In this document: positions 1 to 7,654 of the stretch, in pieces
Numbering within the stretch: position 1 is the stretch's first letter
Layout: each line of letters begins with the position of its first letter
Assembly (NCBI GenBank): GCA_033283175.1
Contig: JAWMQM010000001.1
Coordinates: 1,302,001-1,366,000, forward strand
Direction of reading: 5' to 3'
From: Pseudomaricurvus sp033283175
Lineage (GTDB): Bacteria > Pseudomonadota > Gammaproteobacteria > Pseudomonadales > Cellvibrionaceae
Length of the DNA: 64,000 nucleotides
Program-made: the position numbers and the translations under genes
The notes under the pieces: model-generated
The model's database searches: none
Seen by the model: only the letters and a program-made list of their open reading frames with translations
What the model was told of the DNA's origin: nothing

Positions 1-50
1 CGTACATCGTCGAGTTTGAACGGTTTAATGACAGCAGTAATCAATTTCAT
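1..50 (-). CDS. P-II nitrogen regulatory protein, 5-prime end only
   Basis: Only the first 16 codons lie in the window; read on the minus strand they give MKLITAVIKPFKLDDV, the classic N-terminus of GlnB/GlnK proteins. P-II proteins are trimeric sensors of 2-oxoglutarate, ATP/ADP and (by uridylylation) glutamine, and GlnK-type members plug the AmtB channel. It lies downstream of amtB on the same strand and differs from the other P-II gene at 1668-2006, so amtB is flanked by two P-II genes. An apparent terminator follows amtB, so this gene probably also has its own promoter in 51-265. Whether it is glnK or glnB cannot be decided from the fragment. Confidence 0.85.
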   Translation of the reverse strand, partial: MKLITAVIKPFKLDDV

Positions 51-265
51 TGCAAATTTCCTTAATGCAAAACACCGGCTTGACGCCGGCCAGTGCAGTA
101 ATGGTGATGTGGAACATCCCCAGAGTTAATCAAGTCGACGCAGGCAAGCGGAAGGCTGCAGCAGTCCGAAACCGTTACATTAGCACGCCTTCAAGCCTCA
201 GGGGAACTCCCTCGATGGAGAGCTGGCCTGTGGTCCAGACCACAAATCACCCAACCACCAGACAC

Positions 266-294
266 AAAAAAACCCGGCAGCTTGCGCTGCCGGG
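266..294 (-). terminator. Rho-independent terminator after amtB
   Basis: A perfect 9 bp stem (273-281 pairs with 286-294, arm CCCGGCAGC) with a 4 nt loop is followed on the minus strand by seven T (266-272). It lies about 30 nt beyond the amtB stop codon and should end the porin-glnK-amtB transcript before the second P-II gene. Confidence 0.85.
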
Positions 295-323
295 CTTCTT
301 GAGTCGCTATCCAGCGGGGTAAC

Positions 324-1604
324 TTACTTACCGCCAGTGAACTCAGGGTAGGCTTCCATACCGCACTCGGACAGATCCACACCGTTGAACTCTTCTTCTT
401 CAGTAACGCGGATGCCCATGACGGCTTTGAGGATGGCCCAAACGATCAGGCTGCAGACGAATACCCAGACAAAGATCACCAGGGCACCCAGCAGCTGGCC
501 ACCGATGGTAGCGTCGCCGTCGGTGAAAGGTACTACCAGTACACCGAACAGACCTACAACACCGTGTACAGAGATGGCACCGACAGGATCGTCGATCTTC
601 AGCTTGTCCAGGGTCAGGATGGAGAATACTACCAGCACGCCACCAACAGCACCGATCAGGCTGGCCTGCAGGGCAGATGGGTCAGCAGGTTCAGCAGTGA
701 TCGCTACCAGGCCAGCCAGAGCACCGTTCAGGGCCATGGTCAGGTCGGCTTTGCCGAACAGGATGCGGGCAACAATCAGGGCACCGATCAGACCACCGGC
801 AGCAGCAGCGTTGGTGTTAACAAACACGCTGGCTACTTCGTTGGCTACGCCGATACCGGACAGCTGCAGGGTAGAACCGCCGTTGAAACCGAACCAGCCC
901 ATCCACAGGATGAAGGTACCCAGGGTAGCCAGTGGCAGGTTCGCACCAGGGATAGCGTTAACTTCACCGTTTTTGCCGTACTTGCCTTTACGGGCACCCA
1001 GCAGGATAACACCCGCCAGAGCAGCAGCAGCACCGGCCATGTGAACGATACCGGAACCAGCGTAATCGCTGTAGCTCAGTTCACCGATGAAAGGAACAGC
1101 GTTGCCGCCCCAGGTCCAGCCACCCTCAACAGGGTAGATGAAGCCGGTCATTACCACGGCGAAAGCCAGGAAGGCCCACAGCTTCATACGCTCGGCAACC
1201 GCACCGGATACGATGGACATTGCAGTAGCAACGAACACAACCTGGAAGAAGAAGTCGGAAGCACCTGAGTAAGGCAGGCCAGCATCTTCGACGCCACCGC
1301 GGAAGTCTGCCTGTGCAGCCAGGACACCGGCAACCGCTTCGTCAGTCATGCTGGCGACGTTGTCAGTACCGCTCAGGAAGAAACCGCCGCCGTACATCAG
1401 CTCGTAACCGCAGACCAGGTACATGGTACAGGCGATGGCGTAGAGGGCGATGTTTTTGGTGAGAATTTCAGTGGTATTCTTGGAGCGGACAAGACCCGAC
1501 TCCAGCATGGCGAAACCTGCCGCCATCCACATTACCAGTGCGCCACACACCAAGAAGTAAAAAGTGTCCATGGCGTACTGCAATTCGAAAATTTGACTTT
1601 CCAT
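324..1604 (-). CDS. amtB: Ammonium transporter AmtB
   Basis: Inner-membrane trimeric channel that takes up ammonium/ammonia when nitrogen is scarce; product is 426 aa, a normal length for the Amt/MEP/Rh family. The twin pore histidines are visible as H188 (in GSGIVHMAG) and H347 (in GAISVHGVVG), and the chain shows about eleven hydrophobic segments starting near residue 15. It follows glnK by 63 bp on the same strand, the usual glnK-amtB pairing in which de-uridylylated GlnK blocks the channel after an ammonium upshift. Expression is expected to be driven from the sigma-54/NtrC promoter upstream of the porin gene. A second P-II gene lies beyond the terminator. Confidence 0.96.
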   Translation of the reverse strand: MESQIFELQYAMDTFYFLVCGALVMWMAAGFAMLESGLVRSKNTTEILTKNIALYAIACTMYLVCGYELMYGGGFFLSGTDNVASMTDEAVAGVLAAQADFRGGVEDAGLPYSGASDFFFQVVFVATAMSIVSGAVAERMKLWAFLAFAVVMTGFIYPVEGGWTWGGNAVPFIGELSYSDYAGSGIVHMAGAAAALAGVILLGARKGKYGKNGEVNAIPGANLPLATLGTFILWMGWFGFNGGSTLQLSGIGVANEVASVFVNTNAAAAGGLIGALIVARILFGKADLTMALNGALAGLVAITAEPADPSALQASLIGAVGGVLVVFSILTLDKLKIDDPVGAISVHGVVGLFGVLVVPFTDGDATIGGQLLGALVIFVWVFVCSLIVWAILKAVMGIRVTEEEEFNGVDLSECGMEAYPEFTGGK

Positions 1605-1667
1605 TGCATTTCTCCGGGAGAATTTGTTTTAACAGTATCGAGCGTCTTTTAATTTGCGCCTGATTGC

Positions 1668-2006
1668 TTACAGTGCATCTTCGCCGGTTTCACCGGTACG
1701 GATGCGAATGACCTGCTCCAGCGGGGAAACGAAGATCTTGCCATCGCCAATTTTACCGCTGTGCGCTGCTTTGCTGATGGATTCCACCACGCTGTCAACC
1801 TGGCTGTCGCTTACTGCAACTTCCAGCTTGGTTTTGGGCAGAAAGTCCACCACATACTCCGCACCACGGTAGAGTTCAGTGTGACCTTTCTGACGACCAA
1901 ATCCTTTCACTTCGGTAACGGTGATACCTTGTACACCGATCTCGGAGAGACTTTCACGCACTGCATCCAGCATGAAAGGTTTAATAATAGCCGTAACGAG
2001 TTTCAT
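1668..2006 (-). CDS. glnK: P-II protein GlnK
   Basis: 112 aa, the canonical P-II length. The T-loop carries the uridylylation tyrosine (Tyr51 in GAEYVVDF), and the C-terminal region contains the KIFV segment near the B/C loops. The protein senses 2-oxoglutarate and adenylate charge and gates AmtB, encoded immediately downstream. It starts with ATG; a purine-rich GAAGGAGC stretch lies just upstream. It sits between the TorF-like porin gene and amtB, which makes it the GlnK of the ammonium operon; the partial gene at the window start is the second paralog. Confidence 0.95.
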   Translation of the reverse strand: MKLVTAIIKPFMLDAVRESLSEIGVQGITVTEVKGFGRQKGHTELYRGAEYVVDFLPKTKLEVAVSDSQVDSVVESISKAAHSGKIGDGKIFVSPLEQVIRIRTGETGEDAL

Positions 2007-2042
2007 GGTTGTGCTCCTTCGACGTTACACAGGTTCACCAGA

Positions 2043-2066
2043 AGAGCGGGCCCGGGGGCCCACTCT
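2043..2066 (-). promoter_or_regulatory. Intercistronic hairpin between porin gene and glnK
   Basis: Ten base pairs with one mismatch (2043-2052 with 2057-2066) around a GC-rich core, without a following T-run. It lies between the porin stop and the glnK start. It may protect or process the upstream message so that porin and glnK/amtB are expressed at different levels; this is inference. Confidence 0.4.
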
Positions 2067-2087
2067 GTCTAAGTAAAAAGTTTGTTC

Positions 2088-2762
2088 TTATTCGATTGGC
2101 ATGGAGTAAGAAACAACGAACTTCAGGTCATCGCCTTCTGGCTCGTCAGAAACGAACTGGCTGAAGGTGAAGCTCAGGTTATCGTTGTAAGCGTAAGAGA
2201 TGTCCAGGTGCATTGGATCGTCATCATCGTTATCGTGCATACCCAGGGTTGCAGAGAAAGAGCCCAGCTCACCGCTTACGGAGTAGTAGTTGTAACTGTT
2301 GCTACAGCCAGTGCTCGGCTCACCACCACACGCACCAGCTACAGGCTGGTAGTAGGAGAATGCAACTGGGCCGAAGCCAACAGACAGAATCACATCGGTC
2401 AGATCACCAATGTCAGTTTCGCCATCGACGGTATAACCAGCGCCGGTAGGGTAAACGTAGTTCCAAACGCTCAGGTCGAAAAAGAAACCACTCTCGAACT
2501 CCATGCCGTAACCGGCGTACAGATCGAATTCAGTTCCCGCTGATGTGTCACCGGAGCTACCCCAAATACCGGTGTAGAAACCAGCAGCGCTGTAAGACAG
2601 GTCACCAGAGATAGCAGGAGTACCGCTACCCAGGTCATAACCACGCCACAGGTAAGTACTGGCAACACCTACGGATGCAGATACTTCAGCCATGGCAGGA
2701 GTAGCGGCGACAGCACCGGCGGTCAGGGCAACAGCGGCAGCCAGTTGAGTCAACTTTTTCAT
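2088..2762 (-). CDS. TorF-family putative outer-membrane porin
   Basis: 224 aa. The first roughly 25 residues form a signal peptide (MKKL, hydrophobic Ala-rich core, cleavage after AMA). The mature start, with SASVGVASTYLWRGYDLG, matches the Gcw_chp/TIGR02001 (TorF) family of small outer-membrane beta-barrels that are often found beside amtB and glnK. The remaining chain alternates polar and aromatic residues as expected for beta strands. It is the first gene of the nitrogen operon, directly behind the sigma-54 promoter, so it is probably a diffusion channel for small nitrogen compounds made when nitrogen is limiting. The substrate is not known. Confidence 0.85.
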   Translation of the reverse strand: MKKLTQLAAAVALTAGAVAATPAMAEVSASVGVASTYLWRGYDLGSGTPAISGDLSYSAAGFYTGIWGSSGDTSAGTEFDLYAGYGMEFESGFFFDLSVWNYVYPTGAGYTVDGETDIGDLTDVILSVGFGPVAFSYYQPVAGACGGEPSTGCSNSYNYYSVSGELGSFSATLGMHDNDDDDPMHLDISYAYNDNLSFTFSQFVSDEPEGDDLKFVVSYSMPIE

Positions 2763-2865
2763 GTGTCTTCCTCTCGTTTCACGTTCAATTAAGTTGTTCT
2801 TCAGTTAACAAGTCGTGCCCTGTGAAGCAGAGCTTATTGTTGAGACTTTCGACTTGCCCTGTATT

Positions 2866-2881
2866 AGCACATTGCTTGCCA
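2866..2881 (-). promoter_or_regulatory. Sigma-54 (-24/-12) promoter of the porin-glnK-amtB operon
   Basis: Minus-strand TGGCAAGCAATGTGCT has the invariant GG and GC separated by ten bases and matches the consensus TGGCAYRNNNNTTGCW at all but two or three positions. It lies about 100 nt upstream of the porin ATG, which leaves room for a leader. Confidence 0.8.
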
Positions 2882-3009
2882 ATTTGGATTTTTACTTAAA
2901 AAACAAACGGTTACCGAACATCCGTGCCAACACCGAACAAAAACCCCAGCAGAAACACGCGCCAAAGCCCGAACACTGTGCACAAAACGCGACCATGCAC
3001 CATAACAAG

Positions 3010-3024
3010 GCACCATATTGGTGC
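3010..3024. promoter_or_regulatory. NtrC-type enhancer palindrome
   Basis: GCACCATATTGGTGC: six-base inverted arms GCACCA/TGGTGC around three bases, the textbook NtrC site. It lies about 140 bp upstream of the sigma-54 promoter, the usual enhancer distance, in an otherwise gene-free 350 bp gap (2763-3112). It probably activates the minus-strand nitrogen operon rather than ubiK. Confidence 0.8.
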
Positions 3025-3112
3025 AACTGTCAAGAGATCCACATCACTGCGTTGAACAGCGATGCCTGGGGTACACTAGGCGACCCTCAATCACTGCGAA
3101 ATCGAGACCACA

Positions 3113-3346
3113 ATGTTCGACAAACTGGCTAAAGGGCTACTGCAGGAATTGCAGGCCGTACTGCCGCTGACCAGCGCTGATCTCCCCGAACGGGAGCTGC
3201 GGGCGCTGCTGGAGTCGGCGCTGCGCAAGATGAACCTCGTCACCCGCGAGGAGTTTGATGCCCAGAGTGCGGTGCTGCTGCGCACGCGGGAAAAACTGGA
3301 AGCACTGGAGAAGTTGGTCGCGGAGCTGGAACAGCAAAATACGTGA
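3113..3346 (+). CDS. ubiK: Ubiquinone biosynthesis accessory factor UbiK
   Basis: 77 aa, small and highly charged, with a C-terminal coiled-coil rich in Leu/Glu (residues about 45-75) and an N-terminal MFDKLAKGLLQEL amphipathic helix. These are hallmarks of the BMFP/YqiC family renamed UbiK. UbiK binds UbiJ and lipids and assists the cytosolic ubiquinone-assembly complex under aerobic growth. It starts with ATG and is followed by comM on the same strand; a ubiK-comM neighbourhood beside glnK/amtB is common in Pseudomonas-like genomes. Confidence 0.9.
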   Translation: MFDKLAKGLLQELQAVLPLTSADLPERELRALLESALRKMNLVTREEFDAQSAVLLRTREKLEALEKLVAELEQQNT

Positions 3347-3361
3347 CACTAGCTGCCCAGA

Positions 3362-3401
3362 GCTGGCACCTTAGTGCCAGCAGCGCCCCGACATGGGGCG
3401 C
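3362..3401 (+). promoter_or_regulatory. Two tandem hairpins between ubiK and comM
   Basis: An 8 bp perfect stem (3362-3369 with 3374-3381, arm GCTGGCAC) is followed directly by a 7 bp stem (3383-3389 with 3395-3401, arm GCGCCCC). There is no T-run, so these are RNA structures at the ubiK 3-prime end rather than a clear terminator. Confidence 0.4.
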
Positions 3402-3490
3402 CATGGCCTGACAATCACCATCACTGCGGATTGCCACCACCGGCAACCGGGTTAGGCTGGGCGGATTTCCCTGCAAGGATGCAGCTCCCT

Positions 3491-4987
3491 ATGTCTCTCG
3501 CCCGAGTTAATACCCGCGCTCACCTCGGCATCAAAGCCGCCCCGGTTGAGGTGGAAGTCCATATGTCCAATGGATTGCCATCGCTGTCAGTGGTGGGGAT
3601 GGCCGCCACAGCTGTCAAGGAGTCCCGCGACCGGGTACGCAGCGCCCTGCTCACCAGCCACTTCCAGTTTCCCGCCCGCCGCATCACCGTCAGCCTCGCC
3701 CCCGCAGACCTGCCCAAGCATGGCAGCCAGTTTGACCTGCCTATCGCCCTCGGCATCCTCGCCGCTTCCGGACAACTGAACCCGGCGCTGCTGCGCGGCA
3801 AGGAGTTTCTCGGGGAACTGGGACTGGACGGCACCCTGAGACCGGTGCCCGGCTGCCTGCCAGCGGCCATCGCCTGCGCCAGCCAGCAGCGCCTGCTGAT
3901 CTGCCCCCGCAGCAACGCGCCGCAGGCGGCACTCTGCGTAGACGCGACGGTTATCGGTGCCGACAGCCTGTTGCAGGTGGTGGCCCACCTGACCGGGGAG
4001 CAGCCCCTGACGGAGACGCCGGCACCGGCTAGCCAACCGGAAGCCGGGGAACGACCGGACCTGCGGGAGGTGCGCGGTCAGTTACAGGCGCGGCGGGCGC
4101 TGGAGGTGGCCGCCGCCGGGCGCCACCACCTGCTGTTTTACGGCCCGCCCGGTACCGGTAAATCGATGCTCGCGTCACGCCTGCCGGGTATCCTCCCGCC
4201 CCTGAGCCGGGACGAAGCCATTGAGGTGGCCTGTGTACAGTCGCTGGTCAACGACAGCGGCACCCACACCCCGCAGCGCCCCTTTGCCAGCCCCCACCAC
4301 ACCGCATCCGCTACCGCGCTGGTGGGGGGAGGCAGCACCCCCAGGCCAGGCGAAATCTCACTGGCCCATCACGGGGTACTGTTTCTGGATGAGTTGCCGG
4401 AGTTTCAGCGCACGGTGCTGGAGGTACTGCGAGAGCCGCTGGAGTGCGGCAGCATCCGCATCTCCCGTGCCGCTGCCCAGGTGGAATTTCCTGCCCGCTT
4501 CCAGTTGGTGGCCGCCATGAATCCCTGTCCCTGTGGCTACCATGGTCACGGCCACCGCTGTCAGTGCAACACGGAGCAGGTGCGCCGCTACCGGCAGCGG
4601 ATTTCCGGGCCGTTGCTGGATCGGATTGACCTGCAGGTGGCGGTGTTACCGCTGCAGGCAGGGGAGTTGTATGCGCCGGCACAGGGAGAGAGCAGCGCCC
4701 AGGTGCAGCGGCGGGTGACCACTGCGTATGAGCGGCAGTTACGGCGCCAGGGTTGCCCCAACGCCAGTCTCAGCGGTGCCGCCCTGGAGCGCTTCTGCCC
4801 ACTACAGCCCCACCAGCAACAGCTGCTGGAGCAGGCGATGCTAAAGACCGGCTTTTCCACCCGGGTGCTGCACCGCATTGTGAAAGTGGCCCGCACCCTG
4901 GCTGACCTTGAAACCCAGGAGACAATCGCTGACCGCCACCTGCTGGAAGCGTTCAGCTACCGCGGGCTGGATAAGCCACTGCTGTAA
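3491..4987 (+). CDS. comM: YifB/ComM family Mg-chelatase-like AAA+ ATPase
   Basis: 498 aa from ATG 3491 (MSLARVNTRAHLGI, the family start); the frame is open upstream but the extension is Pro/His-rich and unlike the family, and an AAGGA lies 11 nt before this ATG. Domains in order: ChlI-like Lon-type N-terminal domain (about 20-145), AAA+ Mg-chelatase domain with Walker A GPPGTGKS at 218-225, the MNPCPCGYHG zinc-like segment, and a Mg-chelatase C-terminal domain. ComM is a hexameric helicase that promotes branch migration when imported DNA is integrated during natural transformation. Its 3-prime end overlaps the convergent response-regulator gene by 35 bp. Confidence 0.93.
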   Translation: MSLARVNTRAHLGIKAAPVEVEVHMSNGLPSLSVVGMAATAVKESRDRVRSALLTSHFQFPARRITVSLAPADLPKHGSQFDLPIALGILAASGQLNPALLRGKEFLGELGLDGTLRPVPGCLPAAIACASQQRLLICPRSNAPQAALCVDATVIGADSLLQVVAHLTGEQPLTETPAPASQPEAGERPDLREVRGQLQARRALEVAAAGRHHLLFYGPPGTGKSMLASRLPGILPPLSRDEAIEVACVQSLVNDSGTHTPQRPFASPHHTASATALVGGGSTPRPGEISLAHHGVLFLDELPEFQRTVLEVLREPLECGSIRISRAAAQVEFPARFQLVAAMNPCPCGYHGHGHRCQCNTEQVRRYRQRISGPLLDRIDLQVAVLPLQAGELYAPAQGESSAQVQRRVTTAYERQLRRQGCPNASLSGAALERFCPLQPHQQQLLEQAMLKTGFSTRVLHRIVKVARTLADLETQETIADRHLLEAFSYRGLDKPLL

Positions 4988-6674
4988 CCGCAGCGGCGTT
5001 GGAGCGGCCCTGTATGGCGGCCAGGGTTTGAGGCTCGTGTTCGTCGGCGGCATTGACCAGGTCACACCCCAACTGGCACAGCGACTGGTGCTGTTCGTGA
5101 TCGCAGTAACCACCGGCCACCACCGCCTTGCCGAGATGGTGGGCAAACTGCACCAGCCCCTCCAGCAGGCGACGCCCGGCCTCTGTCTGACCCGCATCCA
5201 CCAGCAGCGGCTCCGCGATACGCACACTGGTCACCGGTAGCCGCTGCAACAACCCCAGCGAGGCACTACCACAGCCAAATTCCGCCAGCGAGAAATGGCA
5301 GCCCAGCTGCACCAGCTCCACCATGGGGGACAGCACCGCCTGACGGTGTTCCGCTAGGTCCGCTTCGGTCAACTCCAGGCCGAGACTTTCGCCACGCACC
5401 CCGTTTTCCACCAGTAAACGCTCCAACCGCTCGCGGATATTGGGGTCGGTGAGCTGCGCTGCCGACACCGGCACCATCAGGCATAGCTGCTTCCAGCCCG
5501 CTTTCTGCAACTGTGCCAGATCCTGCAATCCCTGCTGCAGTGACCAGTCGTTGAGTTCCGCAGTGAGTCCCGCCTGCTGTGCCACATCGCGGCAATGCTC
5601 CCCCCCCACCAGACCGCGCTCGGGATGATGCCAGCGGAGCTCCAGCCCCAGTTCGATAAGACTGCCGCTGGCCGCATTCAGACGTCGCCGGTAGCGGGCC
5701 TCGATCTGGTTGCCACGCAGGGCCTGGCGCAGCTCGGACTCCTGTGGCGAATGCGGGTGTGGCTCGCCGACGCTGGCGGTGTAGAAACAGTAGGCACTGC
5801 CGGGGATCTGCTTGGCCTGGTACATGGCGGTATCGGCGTGCTTCTGCAGGCTCTGCGCGTCGTCACCCGCCTCCGGATAAACCGCGACACCAATACTGAC
5901 CCCGACACTGACCTCTTCCGCACCCACACTCATGGCCTGACTCAGGGTGTCGATCACCTTCTGCGCCACATGGGCAATGTGGGTCGGGTCGTTGGTGTGT
6001 TCCAGCAGGATGGTGAACTCGTCCCCACCGATGCGGGCCACCGAATCACTCTTGCGAATGCACTCCTTCAGGCGCCGGGCGCACTGGCGGATCACCTCGT
6101 CGCCGGCATCGTGGCCGCAGCGGTCATTGATCTCCTTGAAGCCATCCAGATCGAGGTAGAGCAGGGCAAAGGGGATGCCCTCACGGCGGGAGAGCTCCAC
6201 CGCATGCTCCAGGCGGTCGCGAAAGAGAATGCGGTTGGGGATATTGGCCAGTGGGTCGAAGTGGGCCAGCTGCGCCAGCTTTTTCTCGCTGGCATTACGC
6301 TCCATCGCGTAGCGCAGGGTGCGCTCCAGCAACAGGCTGTCGATCTGGCCCTTGATCAGATAGTCAGAGGCGCCGGCGGCAATGGCGGTGCGATCCACCT
6401 CGGATTCCACATCGTCGGTCATCACCACAATGGGCAGGGTGCAGCCACGGGAACGGGCCGTGCGTACCGCCTGCATGGCGGAACCGTTGTTCCAGTGATA
6501 ATCCAGCAGCACAACGTCGCAGTTGCCACGCACCATGGCCTCCAGTCCGTCATCAAGGCGGTTGAGCCAGATCACCTGGTAGTCTGTGTGGTGTATCTGC
6601 GCCAGCAGCCGTCCGATGAGATGGAACTCGGCTTTGGGTCGACAAATCACCAATATCGTAATTGGCATGTCCAT
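4953..6674 (-). CDS. Response regulator with REC-GGDEF-degenerate EAL domains
   Basis: 573 aa. An N-terminal receiver domain (about 5-125, acceptor Asp58 in VVLLDYHW) is followed by a GGDEF domain with intact GGDEF at 216-220 and an I-site RKSD five residues before it. A C-terminal EAL-like domain (about 320-560) has lost its signature: the EAL position reads LEL, the DDFG motif reads LAEFG, and the conserved Asn of the first metal site is absent. It should therefore make cyclic di-GMP, with product inhibition and phosphorylation control, while the EAL part is probably a binding or regulatory module. No sensor kinase gene is adjacent. It converges on comM with a 35 bp overlap. Start ATG 6674 or ATG 6668. 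Confidence 0.88.
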   Translation of the reverse strand: MDMPITILVICRPKAEFHLIGRLLAQIHHTDYQVIWLNRLDDGLEAMVRGNCDVVLLDYHWNNGSAMQAVRTARSRGCTLPIVVMTDDVESEVDRTAIAAGASDYLIKGQIDSLLLERTLRYAMERNASEKKLAQLAHFDPLANIPNRILFRDRLEHAVELSRREGIPFALLYLDLDGFKEINDRCGHDAGDEVIRQCARRLKECIRKSDSVARIGGDEFTILLEHTNDPTHIAHVAQKVIDTLSQAMSVGAEEVSVGVSIGVAVYPEAGDDAQSLQKHADTAMYQAKQIPGSAYCFYTASVGEPHPHSPQESELRQALRGNQIEARYRRRLNAASGSLIELGLELRWHHPERGLVGGEHCRDVAQQAGLTAELNDWSLQQGLQDLAQLQKAGWKQLCLMVPVSAAQLTDPNIRERLERLLVENGVRGESLGLELTEADLAEHRQAVLSPMVELVQLGCHFSLAEFGCGSASLGLLQRLPVTSVRIAEPLLVDAGQTEAGRRLLEGLVQFAHHLGKAVVAGGYCDHEQHQSLCQLGCDLVNAADEHEPQTLAAIQGRSNAAAVTAVAYPARGS

Positions 6675-7026
6675 AGTGCGAGGCTGGTCACCGTTCCTTG
6701 TGGTCCAGAAATGGGCAAACTGCCCAAAAAATGCTAAGGGGAGTGACTGTATAACACCCTATGCTGTCAAATAAACCTCGGCCCATGGCATATAAAAACA
6801 TATTCCTACCCCGCCAGTTTTGCGACCTTTCGCTATAAGCAATCTACCGCCACACTCCCTTGGCCATTCATCCCCACCCCCTCGGCTTGCTACAATGCCG
6901 CTCCCCACAATTCTGCGGATATCCAGGGTCGATGACCAACCTCAATCCCCGTCAACGTGAAGCGGTACGCTACATTGACGGCCCCGCCCTCGTGCTGGCA
7001 GGTGCCGGCAGTGGCAAAACCAGCGT
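6675..7026. repeat. Direct repeat, left copy (rep promoter and first ~32 codons)
   Basis: This segment repeats 9489-9840 at a constant offset of 2814 bp. From 6770 to 7026 I count only six differences in about 257 bases, all transitions; the three within rep codons are synonymous. From 6675 to 6770 similarity is lower (roughly three quarters). The two copies bracket the accessory sulfotransferase/lyase pair. Confidence 0.9.
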
Positions 7027-7300
7027 GATTACCCTCAAGGAGAACAAGGCGCGGGGCCTCAATCCATGATTCTCCCTCTTCGACGCTGAAGATGCCCGTT
7101 TGTTGCAGAACGAATTTATGCTGAAAGATGGCGACCTAGACCTGATGCAGAGAAGATTGCCAGAACGTGGGAGCCCCGCGCAGCGGTTTCTCGGCCACAC
7201 CGAGATCTTTACGCGCTGGCATAACAAGATTCGCTACCTGCCAGGGAACAAGTACCAGGACACCAACTACAGCTCTAACCGAATGGTAAGGAAGATCTGC
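6932..7300 (+). pseudogene. Decayed partial copy of rep helicase gene
   Basis: Starts with the same ATG and about 32 codons as rep (through AGAGSGKTSVIT), then jumps by an internal deletion of about 170 bp to the KEHKALG region, reaches a TGA at 7067-7069, continues out of frame through pieces matching rep codons around LLKELMLKDGDLD, and after another deletion of about 200 bp matches the DHPEILKRWQSKIRYLL..EYQDTN region, fading near 7300. The 3-prime pieces are more diverged from rep (about 75-80 percent) than the first part, as if they came from a related allele. Not functional. Confidence 0.88.
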
Positions 7301-7305
7301 AATAG

Positions 7306-7440
7306 CACGATGCGTCTAAGCAGCTCAGGTGGGATAGACCACCTGGCCACAACAGAATACCTCTCATCAAAGGCAAGCTTGATCACTTCCAGTGCGATAT
7401 CAACGATCTTTCACACTTTGCAAATGAGGTGATTGACTGA
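7306..7440 (+). pseudogene. Possible coding relic, open 45-codon tail
   Basis: An open frame ending at TGA 7438-7440 reads ..RIPLIKGKLDHFQCDINDLSH.. The spacing of GKL, HF and DINDLSHF loosely recalls the C-terminal part of WaaE-like family 2 glycosyltransferases, but no start and no domain can be shown. The rest of 7441-7654 holds nothing I can support. Confidence 0.15.
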
Positions 7441-7654
7441 AATACGGGATTCCAAACCAACACTACCGAAAAGCTCACCCTGGTTAGTTGAATCGCCGCG
7501 TATGAACAGTCGCCGGAGATAGGATTCCAGTATGGGCTGATTTATTTTGGTTTTTTCAACAGCCTGCCAGAAACTAATATTAATTATGTCAGCACACAGA
7601 AGAGGCACCTTTAGTCTGCTATTGAATATATAAAATCAAGATAGTTGTTGTATT

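Noticed and set aside
7411..7608. 65-codon minus-strand frame upstream of nothing recognisable
   Set aside because: No start signal, no family resemblance, and it lies in a decayed junction region.
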